A stretch of 64,000 nt of DNA from Novosphingopyxis iocasae (lineage in GTDB: Bacteria; Pseudomonadota; Alphaproteobacteria; Sphingomonadales; Sphingomonadaceae), in NCBI RefSeq assembly GCF_014334095.1, contig NZ_CP060495.1:1883001-1947000 (forward strand), read 5' to 3'. The notes below the pieces were generated by a model. That model worked only from the letters and a program-made list of their open reading frames with translations, was not told the DNA's origin and searched no databases. Numbering within the stretch: the stretch's first letter is position 1; each line of letters opens with the position of its first letter. Below are positions 1 to 9,332 of the stretch, in pieces. The position numbers and the translations under genes were made by a program.

Positions 1-924
1 GGGTTACAGGGGATTGAGCCGCTCAGTCACGAGCTTGACCGGATCGGCTTCGATGCCGGCAAGACGCGCGTGTCCGTGCTCACGGTGCTGCAATGGGCCA
101 TCACCGGTATCCTGCTGTTTGCCATGGTGCGCTTCGTCAATCGTCTGACGCGCCACTTTATCGAAGGCGCCAACCGCTTCGATCCTGCGCAGAAACTGCT
201 GATTGAAAAGCTAGCCGGCATCGCCGTCATAATCGTCGCCTTCTTTGCAGGCATCGACTTTCTGGGGATCGATCTTACCGCGCTCGCGGTCTTCTCCGGC
301 GCCTTCGGCCTCGCCATCGGTTTCGGCTTCCAGAAGACCTTCGGCAACCTGATCTCGGGCATCATCCTCCTGATGGACCGCTCGATCAAGCCGGGAGACG
401 TCATCGCGGTGGGCGACAGCTTCGGCTGGGTGAACAAGATCGGCGTGCGCGCGGTTTCGATCGTCACGCGGGACGGCAAGGAGCATCTGATCCCGAACGA
501 GATCCTGATGACGGAAGAGGTGGAGAACTGGAGCTATTCCAGCAAGAATGTCCGCGTCCGCATTCCGGTTGGCGTGTCCTACAATTCGGACATGGAACTC
601 GTCGTAAAGCTGATGGGCCAGGCTGCTGAGGAAAGCCCGCGGGTGCTCGATCTTCCCAAGCCTAATATCTGGTGGATCGGCTATGGCGACAGCAGTGTCG
701 ATTTCGAGATTCTGGTGTGGATCAGGGACCCTGAAGAGGGCGTTGGCAATGTGCGTTCGGATGTGCTGAGGCGCCTCTGGTTCCTGTTCAAGGACAACGG
801 CATCGAAATCCCGTTCCCGCAGCGCGACATTAATCTGCGCAATCCACCGGCGGAGATTATCGAACGGCTGGCAAAGGCGCAGGCGCAGGACCGCGAGGGG
901 CCGCCCGCGCCCGCCGACGGCTGA
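1..924 (+). CDS. Mechanosensitive ion channel, MscS family (5'-truncated by window)
   Basis: The reading frame is open from base 1, so the gene begins upstream and 307 residues are visible. It shows membrane helices near residues 24-45, 62-80 and 88-120; the last is the pore helix typical of MscS, with the small-residue pattern GFGFQKTFGNLISG. A soluble beta/alpha-beta domain follows (IKPGDVIAVGD, then HLIPNEILMTEEVENWSY), which is the usual MscS cytoplasmic vestibule. MscS channels release solutes on osmotic downshock. A second MscS-family gene lies at 24.2-25.2 kb. Family assignment is secure; which MscS subclass, and how many helices precede the window, cannot be seen. Confidence 0.93.
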   Translation, partial: GLQGIEPLSHELDRIGFDAGKTRVSVLTVLQWAITGILLFAMVRFVNRLTRHFIEGANRFDPAQKLLIEKLAGIAVIIVAFFAGIDFLGIDLTALAVFSGAFGLAIGFGFQKTFGNLISGIILLMDRSIKPGDVIAVGDSFGWVNKIGVRAVSIVTRDGKEHLIPNEILMTEEVENWSYSSKNVRVRIPVGVSYNSDMELVVKLMGQAAEESPRVLDLPKPNIWWIGYGDSSVDFEILVWIRDPEEGVGNVRSDVLRRLWFLFKDNGIEIPFPQRDINLRNPPAEIIERLAKAQAQDREGPPAPADG

Positions 925-929
925 TCCGA

Positions 930-1223
930 TCAGCCTTCGGCGAGGGCGTCGATCGTCTTTGCCAGCCTCACGTCCTTTTCGCTGAGACCATCGCAATCAT
1001 GCGTCGTCAGCGTGATCTCCACCTTGTCGTAAACGTTCGACCATTCGGGATGGTGGTCCATCTTTTCGGCATGCAGCGCCACGCGGCTCATGAAGCCGAA
1101 GGAACCCACGAAATCGTCGAACTGAAAGGACTTCGTGATCGCATCGCGCTCGGCATCGTGCGTCCAGTCCGCTAGCTCGGAAAGGGCGGTCTCGCGCTGG
1201 CTGTCGCTCAATTTCTGGACCAT
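930..1223 (-). CDS. phhB: Pterin-4a-carbinolamine dehydratase
   Basis: A 97-residue protein, the normal family length. It carries the signature around residues 51-62 ([18 protein letters not shown]), whose histidines form the catalytic site that dehydrates 4a-hydroxytetrahydrobiopterin after aromatic amino acid hydroxylation; some homologues also act in molybdopterin or folate side pathways. It ends 6 bases from the convergent mscS stop. No phenylalanine hydroxylase is in the window, so the physiological partner is unknown. Confidence 0.93.
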   Translation of the reverse strand: MVQKLSDSQRETALSELADWTHDAERDAITKSFQFDDFVGSFGFMSRVALHAEKMDHHPEWSNVYDKVEITLTTHDCDGLSEKDVRLAKTIDALAEG

Positions 1224-1274
1224 CGGTCATCTCTCCGGCTTGGCATGGGGGTGCGTCCATGCGTAAATCGCGCG

Positions 1275-1874
1275 ATGGAGGAGCGTCAAGCAGGGCCTGC
1301 GATCAGCATCGAGAAGCTTGCCTGCCTGCGCGGCCAGCGGCTGGTCTTTTCCGGCCTGGACTGGCGGGTGGAACGCGGCACCTTGGGCTTGCTGACCGGA
1401 CCGAACGGTGCCGGAAAATCCAGCCTGTTGCGCATCCTCGCCGGGCTGTTGAAACCTGCCGCGGGCCGGGCCGACATCACAGGCAGCGTCGCGCTGGCGG
1501 ATGAGCGCCGCGCCTTCGACCCGGAATCGAGCGTCGAAAAGGCATTGCGTTTCTGGGGCGCGATCGACGGACGCAGCGCCTCCGATACAGCCGGGGTTCT
1601 GGCAGAATTGGGTCTGGACACGCTCGCGGAGGTGCCAGTGCGGATGCTGTCCACCGGGCAGACCAAACGCGCGGTGGCCGCGCGCGCCCTGCAATCGGGC
1701 GCGGACATATTGTTGATGGACGAACCGATGAACGGGCTCGATCAGCCGAGCGCCGAACGGATGGCCACCGCGCTCGCACGGCGGATCGCGGGGGGCCAGA
1801 CGATCATCATTGCCTCGCATATTCCGATTGGCCTCGAGCCGGCGACGACCCTGAACATGAGCCCGCCCGCATGA
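1275..1874 (+). CDS. ccmA: Heme exporter ATP-binding protein CcmA
   Basis: A 199-residue ABC ATPase. Walker A (GPNGAGKSS), the ABC signature (LSTGQTKR) and Walker B with the following Glu (ILLMDEPMNGLD) are all intact. Together with CcmB it forms the ATPase that powers release of holo-CcmE in system I cytochrome c maturation at the inner membrane. The start at ATG 1275 gives the usual CcmA N-terminus; a longer form from 1245 adds ten residues with no family match. The stop overlaps the ccmB start by 4 bases (ATGA), which fixes the pairing. ccmC, ccmD and ccmE are not next to it in this window. Confidence 0.92.
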   Translation: MEERQAGPAISIEKLACLRGQRLVFSGLDWRVERGTLGLLTGPNGAGKSSLLRILAGLLKPAAGRADITGSVALADERRAFDPESSVEKALRFWGAIDGRSASDTAGVLAELGLDTLAEVPVRMLSTGQTKRAVAARALQSGADILLMDEPMNGLDQPSAERMATALARRIAGGQTIIIASHIPIGLEPATTLNMSPPA

Positions 1875-2509
1875 ACGCCGTGCGCCTGATCGCGCGCGAT
1901 CTTCGTCTCGCCTGGCGCGGGGGCGGCTTGTGGCTGCCGGTGCTGTTCTTCTTGGGTGTCGCCATCCTTTATCCCTTCGCCGTCGGCCCGGATCTGAAGC
2001 TGCTGCGCGCCACCGGCGGCGCGATGCTGTGGATCGCGGCCCTGCTCGCCGCGCTGCTGCCGATCGAACGGCTGGTGCGTCCGGACCTGGAAAGCGGTCA
2101 TCTCGATCAACTGGCGCTACGCGGCTGGGCGGACGAGACCATCGCCGCGCTCAAGATCGCCGCGCACTGGCTGGGCTTCGGCCCGCCGCTGCTGGTGGCC
2201 ACCGTGATCGGCGGGGCGCTGTTCGATCTTGACGGAGATACTCTCGGCACGCTGCTGGCTGGCCTTGCCATCGCCACGCCCGCGCTCGCCGCCTTGTCGG
2301 TCACGATTGCCGCGCTCACGGCGCGCGCAGGCGGCGGAGCGGCGGGGCTGATGCTACTGCCGCTCGCCATCCCCGTTCTCATCTTCGGAGCTGGAAGCCT
2401 CGATCCCACCGCAGCCGGAGCCTTGCCGTTGCTGGCGGCGGTGAGTTTGGGACTGACCGTGCTGGCCCCGTTTGCGGCGGGAGCGGCCCTGAGAGCGTTG
2501 CGAGAATAG
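1871..2509 (+). CDS. ccmB: Heme exporter permease CcmB
   Basis: 212 residues with about six hydrophobic segments (for example 18-40, 46-62, 96-116, 122-145, 154-172 and 182-206), as expected for CcmB, the membrane subunit of the CcmAB transporter in cytochrome c biogenesis. It follows ccmA with an ATGA overlap. The gene is 40 bases short of the convergent cinA-like gene's start on the other strand side, and the ccm operon stops here: no ccmC follows, so the remaining ccm genes must lie elsewhere. Confidence 0.92.
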   Translation: MNAVRLIARDLRLAWRGGGLWLPVLFFLGVAILYPFAVGPDLKLLRATGGAMLWIAALLAALLPIERLVRPDLESGHLDQLALRGWADETIAALKIAAHWLGFGPPLLVATVIGGALFDLDGDTLGTLLAGLAIATPALAALSVTIAALTARAGGGAAGLMLLPLAIPVLIFGAGSLDPTAAGALPLLAAVSLGLTVLAPFAAGAALRALRE

Positions 2510-2533
2510 CGACTTCCCGCTCTTACAAAGAAA

Positions 2534-3292
2534 TCAGATGCCGCCGTCCACGGGATCGAAGCCAAGTTCGCGCAGACCTGCCTTCAGCGCTTCCATACAG
2601 GCATCGAGTGAAGCCTGCTCGGTGGAGCGAACGACGAAATTGGCACCGGTGCGTCCTTCGCGAAAGAACGGATAGCTGCCGATCTGGCAATCTTCATGCG
2701 CCTTCTCGGTCTCGCGCAGAAGTTCGGCCACCTCGCTTTCAGCCGTCCAGCAGCCGATCTGCTCGGCGATCAGCGGCGCGCCGCCTTCCAGCGTGCCGGT
2801 CAACGCATCGAGCATGCCCGCGGTGATGTGCGGCACGCCGGCCATGATGAAGATATTGCCCAGCTTGATACCGGGCGCGCCGCTCATCTTGTTCGGGATC
2901 AGTTCGCCGCCGTCCGGCACGCGCGCGATGCGCAGGCGGCCTTCGTTGATGCCGCCCTTCGTCTCATAATAGCGCTCCAGCGTCGCGCGTGCTTCGGGAT
3001 GGATCACCACCTCCACGCCCAGTGCCGCGGCGATCGCGTCCACCGTGATATCGTCATGCGTCGGGCCGATACCGCCGGTCGTGAACAGATAATCGTTGCG
3101 CGCGCGCAGAATGTTCACCGCCTCTGCGATCGCGTCCATATCGTCGGCAATCACGCGCACTTCGGCCAGCCGGATGCCCTGCACTTGCAGCCAGGTGGCG
3201 ATCTGCGCAATGTTCTTGTCCTGCGTGCGGCCGGAGAGAATTTCATCGCCGATCACGATCAGCGCGGCGGTCCATATGCGGGAAGCGGTCAT
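2534..3292 (-). CDS. CinA/MoaB-like molybdopterin-binding domain protein
   Basis: 252 residues. The N-terminal half is a MoCF-biosynthesis (MoeA/MogA-like) domain with ALIVIGDEILSGRTQDKN near residue 8 and TTGGIGPTHDDIT near residue 72, which are the landmark motifs of CinA N-terminal (COG1058) proteins. In full CinA this domain has ADP-ribose/nicotinamide-nucleotide-linked pyrophosphatase activity and is fused to a C-terminal PncC amidase; here the amidase is absent, as in many short alphaproteobacterial forms. ATG 3292 is preferred to GTG 3301. Substrate is not predictable from sequence. Confidence 0.88.
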   Translation of the reverse strand: MTASRIWTAALIVIGDEILSGRTQDKNIAQIATWLQVQGIRLAEVRVIADDMDAIAEAVNILRARNDYLFTTGGIGPTHDDITVDAIAAALGVEVVIHPEARATLERYYETKGGINEGRLRIARVPDGGELIPNKMSGAPGIKLGNIFIMAGVPHITAGMLDALTGTLEGGAPLIAEQIGCWTAESEVAELLRETEKAHEDCQIGSYPFFREGRTGANFVVRSTEQASLDACMEALKAGLRELGFDPVDGGI

Positions 3293-3357
3293 GGCGCGCA
3301 CCCTAGCCGTACCATCGCGTCTCGCAAAGCGGTGCTTTGGACGCTATATGGGTGGGC

Positions 3358-4185
3358 ATGGACCAATATATTACCGTCGACCCCGAACAGGCCGCCGTCC
3401 CGCGCGACGGCACGATCAAGCTGCATGGAGAAGAAGGCTTTGCCGGCATGCGCCGCGCAGGCCGCGCCGCCGCCGAAGTGTTGGACGCGCTCGTACCTCA
3501 TGTGGTGCCCGGCGTTACGACCGCGGAGCTGGACGATATCGTGCGCAAACATATGCTGAGCCTGGGCGGCGTGCCCGCCACGCTCGGCTATCGCGGTTTC
3601 ACGCACAGCTGCTGCACCTCGATCAACCATGTGGTGTGTCACGGCATCCCCAACGATAAGCCGCTGAAGGATGGGGACATCATCAATATCGATGTCACCA
3701 TCATCATCGACGGCTGGCACGGCGATACGAGCCGCATGTTCCTGGTCGGCGATGTGCCGCTCAAAGCCAAGCGCCTGGTCGATGTCACTTATGAATGCCT
3801 GATGATCGGCGTCGACATGGCGAAGCCTGGCGTTCGTCTCGGCGATATCGGCGCGGCGATTCAGCGTCATGCGGAAAGCCACCGTTTTGGTGTGGTCCGC
3901 GAATTCTGCGGCCATGGTCTCGGGCGTCTGTTCCACGACGCGCCGGAGGTGGTCCATGCGGGCAAGCCCGGCACCGGCACGGAGCTGCGCGAAGGCATGT
4001 TCTTCACGATCGAGCCGATGATCAATCTGGGCAAGGCGGGCGTGAAGATCCTGGACGACGGATGGACCGCCGTAACGCGCGATCGCAAGCTTTCCGCCCA
4101 GTTCGAACATTCGATCGGCATCACCGCCGACGGCTGCGAGATATTCACCGAGAGCCCCAAGGGCCTGCACAAGCCGCCTTATTGA
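3358..4185 (+). CDS. map: Type I methionine aminopeptidase
   Basis: 275 residues. All five metal ligands of the pita-bread fold can be placed: Asp in INIDVTI, Asp in GDTSRMF, His in CGHGLGRLFHD, Glu in TIEPMI and Glu in QFEHSIGIT. The enzyme removes the initiator methionine from nascent proteins in the cytosol and is normally essential. ATG 3358 was chosen because the upstream seven residues of the longest frame are not conserved. It is transcribed away from the cinA-like gene, with only 65 bases between the two starts, so promoters must overlap there. Confidence 0.96.
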   Translation: MDQYITVDPEQAAVPRDGTIKLHGEEGFAGMRRAGRAAAEVLDALVPHVVPGVTTAELDDIVRKHMLSLGGVPATLGYRGFTHSCCTSINHVVCHGIPNDKPLKDGDIINIDVTIIIDGWHGDTSRMFLVGDVPLKAKRLVDVTYECLMIGVDMAKPGVRLGDIGAAIQRHAESHRFGVVREFCGHGLGRLFHDAPEVVHAGKPGTGTELREGMFFTIEPMINLGKAGVKILDDGWTAVTRDRKLSAQFEHSIGITADGCEIFTESPKGLHKPPY

Positions 4186-4254
4186 TTTTGCGCGATCCAT
4201 CCTTGTCGCAAGCCATTGTGCCCGTTAGCGTTAAGGCGTGAGGTACGTGCGACA

Positions 4255-6279
4255 ATGCGATTGAGATTCTGGGGTCTGCTTGCTCCGCTGGCACTGCTGG
4301 CCGGCTGCAATTCGAATGAAGAAAAGAGCGGCGCGTCCGCGCCGACGTCGCAGGCTGTCGCGGCGACCCAGATCGATGGCGATTATCTTGCCACCGGCGG
4401 TGATGGCACCAATTGGGCTGCGATCGGCTTCAATTATTATGAGCAGCGTTATTCGCCGCTCGATGCAGTAAACCGCGGCAACGTCTCCAATCTCGGCATC
4501 GCCTGGACCGCCGACCTGCCGGAAGGCGAGGTGCCCCACTCCACGCCTATCGCAGCCGATGGCAAGATTTACATTACCACGCCGCGCTCTCGCGTGTTCG
4601 CGTTCGATGGGGCTTCCGGCAAACAGTTGTGGAGCTTCAATCCCGGTCTGGCCCAGCCCAAGGCGGGCGCAGACACGTCCGATGTTGGGAATCAGGGCCT
4701 CGCGATCTGGAAAGGTCGGCTTTACCTCGCCACGCTTGACGGGCAGCTGATCGCGCTCGATGCCATCACGGGTGCGCAGCTCTGGCGCGTGCAGACAGGC
4801 GGTGAGGCGGGCACCTATCGCATCACCTCCACGCCGCGCATCGTGAAGAACATGGTGATCATCGGCAGCGGGCGCGCAGGTTCGGGCGGACGCGGCTATG
4901 TGTCGGCTTACGACACAACCGATGGCACCCTGCGCTGGCGCTTCTACACCGTGCCGTCACCCGGCGGCACCCCGGACAAGGCATCGAGCGACGCCGTACT
5001 GGGTACTGCCGCGCAGACATGGGCGCCCACATCGCTGGCAGGCGCAGCGGGCGGTTTCGTGACCGACGCCATCACCTATGATCCGGATCTGGACCGGCTC
5101 TATGTCGGCGTCGGCGCTGGCCCCGGTTCGGACGGCAATGGCGGCGACCGGCTGTTCCTGTCCTCGATCATCGCGCTCGATCCCTCGGACGGCGAGTTTC
5201 TCTGGCAGTTCCAGGAAACGCCCGGAGCGCGGCCATCCTTCGGTGCAAGCCAGCCCTTCGTTCTGGCCGATCTTCCGGTTCCGACGCCCGCGCCAACGCC
5301 GACCGAACAGGCCAGTCCTCCGGCCAGTCCGCAGGCAAGCCCGTCACCCAGCCCGACAACGCAGCCTTCGCCACAACCCGTGCGCAAGGTGCTGATGCAG
5401 GCGTCGGATAACGGCTTCTTCTTCGTGCTAGACCGTCAGAACGGCAAACTGCTTTCGGCTACCCCGCTGTTCGACCGGCAGGGCTGGACCGAAGGGTATG
5501 ACCTTTCCACCGGCCGCCCGTTGAAGCGCGCCCCTTCCGTGGGCGGCGCGGAGAAATCCTCGGCGGCGCGCAGCCTGGCCTCCGCCGAGACCCCGCGCCC
5601 GAATTTCCCGCCGGTCGACCCGCAGCGGGCACCGCGCTGGATGAGCTTCAATCCCATGACCGGCCTCGTCTATTTCACCTTGCCGCGATATGCCGATCCC
5701 GCACAGGACGACGAAGGCGAACAGACAACCCCCGCCCCCATCGGGCCGCGCTGGACGCCCGAAGGCGCGAAGATCGTCGCGTTCGATCCCGTGGCAGGCG
5801 AAATTCGCTGGTCGCGCGATCTGTCAGCGCCGCGCAACGGCGGACCATTGTCGACTGCCGGCGGACTTGTGGTCATCGGCACAGGCATCGGCCGCTTCGT
5901 CGCGCTCGATGCGATGACCGGTGAGACGCTCTACAATCGCGATCTTGGATCGGGCATTGTGGCTGCGCCCAGCACCTTCCTGATCGATGGCGAGCAATAT
6001 TTCGCGGTGCTGACCGGCCTGGGCGGCGAATATGACTGGGCGGCGCCTGAAAGCCAGCCCGTCGCCATGCTGGAGGGCGAGCGGACAGGCTACACGCCCG
6101 GCTGGCTGCTGCGCGTTCCCTCGAAGCCGCGGCTTGTGCTCCTGAAACTTGGTGCCAACGGACAGGTCGCGGCGGTCCCAGGCCCCGCGCCGTCGCCCAC
6201 GCCCCAGCCCACTCCTGACGTCGCAGCGACACCAACGACCGCGCCCGGCGCCGGGACCACGGAACCGCGCCGCCGATGA
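4255..6279 (+). CDS. PQQ-dehydrogenase-like beta-propeller lipoprotein, probable non-enzyme
   Basis: 674 residues with a lipoprotein signal (LAPLALLAGC, Cys18). The body aligns with type II quinoprotein alcohol dehydrogenases: YYEQRYSPLDAVNRGNV near 61, LYLATLDGQLIALDA near 157, RGYVSAYDTTDGTLRWRFYTVP near 213, ITYDPDLDRLYVGVG near 273 and KVLMQASDNGFFFVLDR near 378. Yet the adjacent cysteine pair is TS (141-142), the calcium ligands Glu and Asn are replaced (Gly near 210, Ala288), the WDYD catalytic segment reads PSFG (327-330) and the PQQ lysine is Asp385. No cysteine other than Cys18 exists. Two Pro/Ser/Thr-rich stretches (341-375 and the C-terminus) are insertions. It is probably a structural or binding propeller facing the periplasm, not a dehydrogenase. 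Confidence 0.85.
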   Translation: MRLRFWGLLAPLALLAGCNSNEEKSGASAPTSQAVAATQIDGDYLATGGDGTNWAAIGFNYYEQRYSPLDAVNRGNVSNLGIAWTADLPEGEVPHSTPIAADGKIYITTPRSRVFAFDGASGKQLWSFNPGLAQPKAGADTSDVGNQGLAIWKGRLYLATLDGQLIALDAITGAQLWRVQTGGEAGTYRITSTPRIVKNMVIIGSGRAGSGGRGYVSAYDTTDGTLRWRFYTVPSPGGTPDKASSDAVLGTAAQTWAPTSLAGAAGGFVTDAITYDPDLDRLYVGVGAGPGSDGNGGDRLFLSSIIALDPSDGEFLWQFQETPGARPSFGASQPFVLADLPVPTPAPTPTEQASPPASPQASPSPSPTTQPSPQPVRKVLMQASDNGFFFVLDRQNGKLLSATPLFDRQGWTEGYDLSTGRPLKRAPSVGGAEKSSAARSLASAETPRPNFPPVDPQRAPRWMSFNPMTGLVYFTLPRYADPAQDDEGEQTTPAPIGPRWTPEGAKIVAFDPVAGEIRWSRDLSAPRNGGPLSTAGGLVVIGTGIGRFVALDAMTGETLYNRDLGSGIVAAPSTFLIDGEQYFAVLTGLGGEYDWAAPESQPVAMLEGERTGYTPGWLLRVPSKPRLVLLKLGANGQVAAVPGPAPSPTPQPTPDVAATPTTAPGAGTTEPRRR

Positions 6280-6322
6280 TGCGCTTCATTCCTGTGCAGT
6301 TGAGGCGTCGGCACTATGATAA

Positions 6323-6715
<393 letters not shown>

Positions 6716-6853
6716 CGCCTCCGGGCAATCGATTCCGATAACGGAATCCCGCGCGATGGCCAATTTTGCTGCGCCGCAAAACAAATTTGCAGCGGATGCT
6801 GACTCCCTGTAGGGAAGTTGCGCGAAACACCTTAGACTGAAAGGCAATCGAAC

Positions 6854-8266
6854 ATGGCGACCTCCGCGAAGGACATTTTGAAGCGGATCAAGGATGAAGA
6901 GATCGAGTGGGTCGATCTTCGCTTCACCGATCCCAAGGGCAAGTGGCAGCACCTCACCATGTGCGCCGGTGTGCTCGGCGAGGAAGAGCTTGAAGACGGC
7001 CTCATGTTCGACGGCAGCTCGATCGAGGGCTGGAAGACGATCAACGAAAGCGACATGATCCTGCGCCCGGATCTGGATGCGATCTATGCCGATCCCTTCT
7101 CGGCCACCCCCATGCTGGTGGTGTTCTGCGACATCGTCGAGCCGTCGACTGGGGAACTGTATGCCCGCGATCCGCGCTCGACCGCCAAGCGCGCCGAGGC
7201 GTATCTGAAGCAGACCGGTATCGGCGACACGATCTATGTCGGCCCCGAAGCCGAGTTCTTCATGTTCGACGACGTGCGTTTCGAGGACGGTTACGATCGC
7301 AGCTATTACAAGATCGACGATATCGAACTGCCGACCAATTCGGGCCGCGAATATGATGTCGGCAATATGGGCCACCGCCCGCGCGCCAAGGGCGGCTACT
7401 TCCCGGTCGCGCCGGTCGACAGCGCCGTCGACATTCGCGGCGAGATGGTCGCCACGATGCTCGAGATGGGCCTCAAGATGGACAAGCACCATCATGAAGT
7501 GGGCGCGGCGCAGCATGAGCTCGGCCTTACCTTCTCCACGCTCGTCACCTGCGCGGACCAGATGCAGGTCTACAAGTACGTCGTGCACCAGGTTGCCCAT
7601 GCCTATGGCAAGTCGGCCACCTTCATGCCCAAGCCCATCGCCAAGGATAACGGCTCCGGCATGCACACCCACATGTCGATCTGGAACGAGAGCAAGCCGC
7701 TGTTTGCGGGCGACCAATATGCCGGCCTCAGCGAAATGTGCCTCCATTATATCGGCGGTGTCATCAAGCACGCGAAGGCGCTGAACGCGTTCACCAACCC
7801 CACCACCAATAGCTACAAGCGCCTGGTGCCGGGTTACGAAGCACCGGTGCTGCTCGCTTATTCCAGCCGCAACCGCTCCGCATCCTGCCGTATTCCCTAT
7901 GGTGCGGGCGAGAAGGCGAAGCGCGTGGAATTCCGCTTCCCCGATCCGCTGGCGAACCCCTATCTCGCTTATGCGGCACTGATGATGGCGGGCCTCGACG
8001 GCATCCGGAACAAGATCCATCCGGGCGATGCGATGGACAAGAATCTCTACGATCTGCCGCCGGCAGAGCTGGAGAATGTCCCCACTGTCTGCGCCTCGCT
8101 GCGCGAAGCCCTCGAGTCGCTCCAGGCGGACCACGACTTCCTGCTGGAAGGCGATGTGTTCACCAAGGACCAGATTGAGGCCTATATCGAACTGAAATGG
8201 CCCGAGGTCGAGCGTTGGGAAATGACGCCGAGCCCGGTCGAATTCGACATGTACTACAGCGCCTGA
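6854..8266 (+). CDS. glnA: Glutamine synthetase, type I
   Basis: 470 residues, normal for the dodecameric bacterial enzyme that joins ammonia to glutamate. Visible landmarks are the N-terminal [10 protein letters not shown], the catalytic MHTHMSIW, the ATP-site [12 protein letters not shown] region, the [19 protein letters not shown] segment and the adenylylation tyrosine in KNLYDLPP near residue 398. Retention of that tyrosine means the enzyme can be switched by GlnE under PII control. It is followed by a strong hairpin terminator at 8292-8322. No clear sigma-54 site was found in the 138-base gap to glnB. Confidence 0.97.
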   Translation: MATSAKDILKRIKDEEIEWVDLRFTDPKGKWQHLTMCAGVLGEEELEDGLMFDGSSIEGWKTINESDMILRPDLDAIYADPFSATPMLVVFCDIVEPSTGELYARDPRSTAKRAEAYLKQTGIGDTIYVGPEAEFFMFDDVRFEDGYDRSYYKIDDIELPTNSGREYDVGNMGHRPRAKGGYFPVAPVDSAVDIRGEMVATMLEMGLKMDKHHHEVGAAQHELGLTFSTLVTCADQMQVYKYVVHQVAHAYGKSATFMPKPIAKDNGSGMHTHMSIWNESKPLFAGDQYAGLSEMCLHYIGGVIKHAKALNAFTNPTTNSYKRLVPGYEAPVLLAYSSRNRSASCRIPYGAGEKAKRVEFRFPDPLANPYLAYAALMMAGLDGIRNKIHPGDAMDKNLYDLPPAELENVPTVCASLREALESLQADHDFLLEGDVFTKDQIEAYIELKWPEVERWEMTPSPVEFDMYYSA

Positions 8267-8291
8267 TCCCCAGCGCGATCGAAACAGCGAA

Positions 8292-8322
8292 GGGCGTCCC
8301 CGCGGGGGCGCCCTTTTCTTTT
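8292..8322 (+). terminator. Rho-independent terminator after glnA
   Basis: The stem GGGCG(T)CCCC pairs with GGGGCGCCC around a GCG loop and is followed by TTTTCTTTT. It lies 25 bases after the glnA stop and also shields the convergent LysR gene. Confidence 0.85.
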
Positions 8323-8330
8323 GACCGCGT

Positions 8331-9248
8331 TCAATCCGACGACTGTTCCACCTTGCACCGTTCGGCGAGGTTTGCGGCAAGAAAGTCTACGAGAAGATCG
8401 ACCCGTTTGGGCCGTAGCGGTGATGGCGGCAGGACGATTTGCAGATCCAGCCTTGGCGCGGACCAGTCCGTCAGCAGCGGCACTAGTCGTCCTTCGGCTA
8501 GCGAATCGCGGACGATGAATTCCGGCAGGAAGGCGATACCGAGCCCCGCCTCCAGCGCCTCCACCATCATCGCGCCATTGTTCACATGGAGGCGCCCGTC
8601 GGGATAGACGGAAACCCGCTCCCCGCCTTTTTCCAGTACCCAGCTCTGTCGGCCCGGCGCGCTGGTGTAGGCGAAGCATCGATCGCCCGGAATGTCCGAC
8701 GGGTGCGCGGGCGCTCCATGCTGCTCGATCCAGCCGGGCGAGGCCGCCAGCACCACGCGGATCGGCCCGACGCGGCGGGTGCGCAGGCTGCTGTCGGGCA
8801 GATTGGCGATGCGCACCGCCAGATCGAACCCCTGCGCCACGATATCGACGCGCCGGTCGTCCAGCTCCAGATCGATGGCGATGGATGGATGCGCCTCCAT
8901 GAACCGGGCGATCAGCGGCCCCAGGAAAGCGATACCGAAACTCATCGGAGCGCTGAGCCGGATCGTGCCGCCTGCCTGCCCCGCATCCTCACGCGCCATC
9001 TCTTCCAGCGCCTGCGCCTGCTCCGTCAGCAGACGCGCCGGGCTGGAGAGCCGTCGCCCGGCCTCGGTGAGCGAAAGCCTGCGCGACGTGCGATGGAACA
9101 AGCTGATACCCTGCGCCGTCTCCAGTCTAGACACTGCTTTGGAGACCGTCGCCTTGCCGATGCCGAGATCTCGCGCCGCCTCGGTAAAGCTTCCCGCCCG
9201 CGCCACCGCCGCGAAAATCGCCCAGCCTTCGAAATCCGGTAATGCCAT
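8331..9248 (-). CDS. LysR-family transcriptional regulator
   Basis: 305 residues. The N-terminal winged helix-turn-helix (GSFTEAARDLGIGKATVSKAVSRLE near residue 19) and the two-part substrate-binding domain from about 90 onward are typical of the DsdA/AaeR-like LysR group, which often regulate a divergently transcribed pirin or quinone-reductase gene. It is divergent from pirin and wrbA, separated by 84 bases that hold two perfect copies of an 11-base motif (9251-9261, 9282-9292). The likely effector is an oxidised or aromatic compound, but this is inferred only from the neighbours. Confidence 0.9.
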   Translation of the reverse strand: MALPDFEGWAIFAAVARAGSFTEAARDLGIGKATVSKAVSRLETAQGISLFHRTSRRLSLTEAGRRLSSPARLLTEQAQALEEMAREDAGQAGGTIRLSAPMSFGIAFLGPLIARFMEAHPSIAIDLELDDRRVDIVAQGFDLAVRIANLPDSSLRTRRVGPIRVVLAASPGWIEQHGAPAHPSDIPGDRCFAYTSAPGRQSWVLEKGGERVSVYPDGRLHVNNGAMMVEALEAGLGIAFLPEFIVRDSLAEGRLVPLLTDWSAPRLDLQIVLPPSPLRPKRVDLLVDFLAANLAERCKVEQSSD

Positions 9249-9250
9249 GA

Positions 9251-9292
9251 TCGGAAACGATCTGTTTCATGAGTGCTTATTTCGGAAACGAT
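9251..9292. promoter_or_regulatory. Direct-repeat operator between LysR gene and pirin
   Basis: TCGGAAACGAT occurs twice without mismatch, 31 bases start to start, which is about three helical turns. The second copy overlaps the expected -35 position of a TATATC hexamer at 9303-9308 upstream of pirin. The first copy is three bases from the LysR start codon. The placement suits binding by the divergent LysR protein. Confidence 0.55.
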
Positions 9293-9332
9293 AAGCCGCA
9301 ACTATATCCAGTGGCAAGCAAGGAGACCGATT

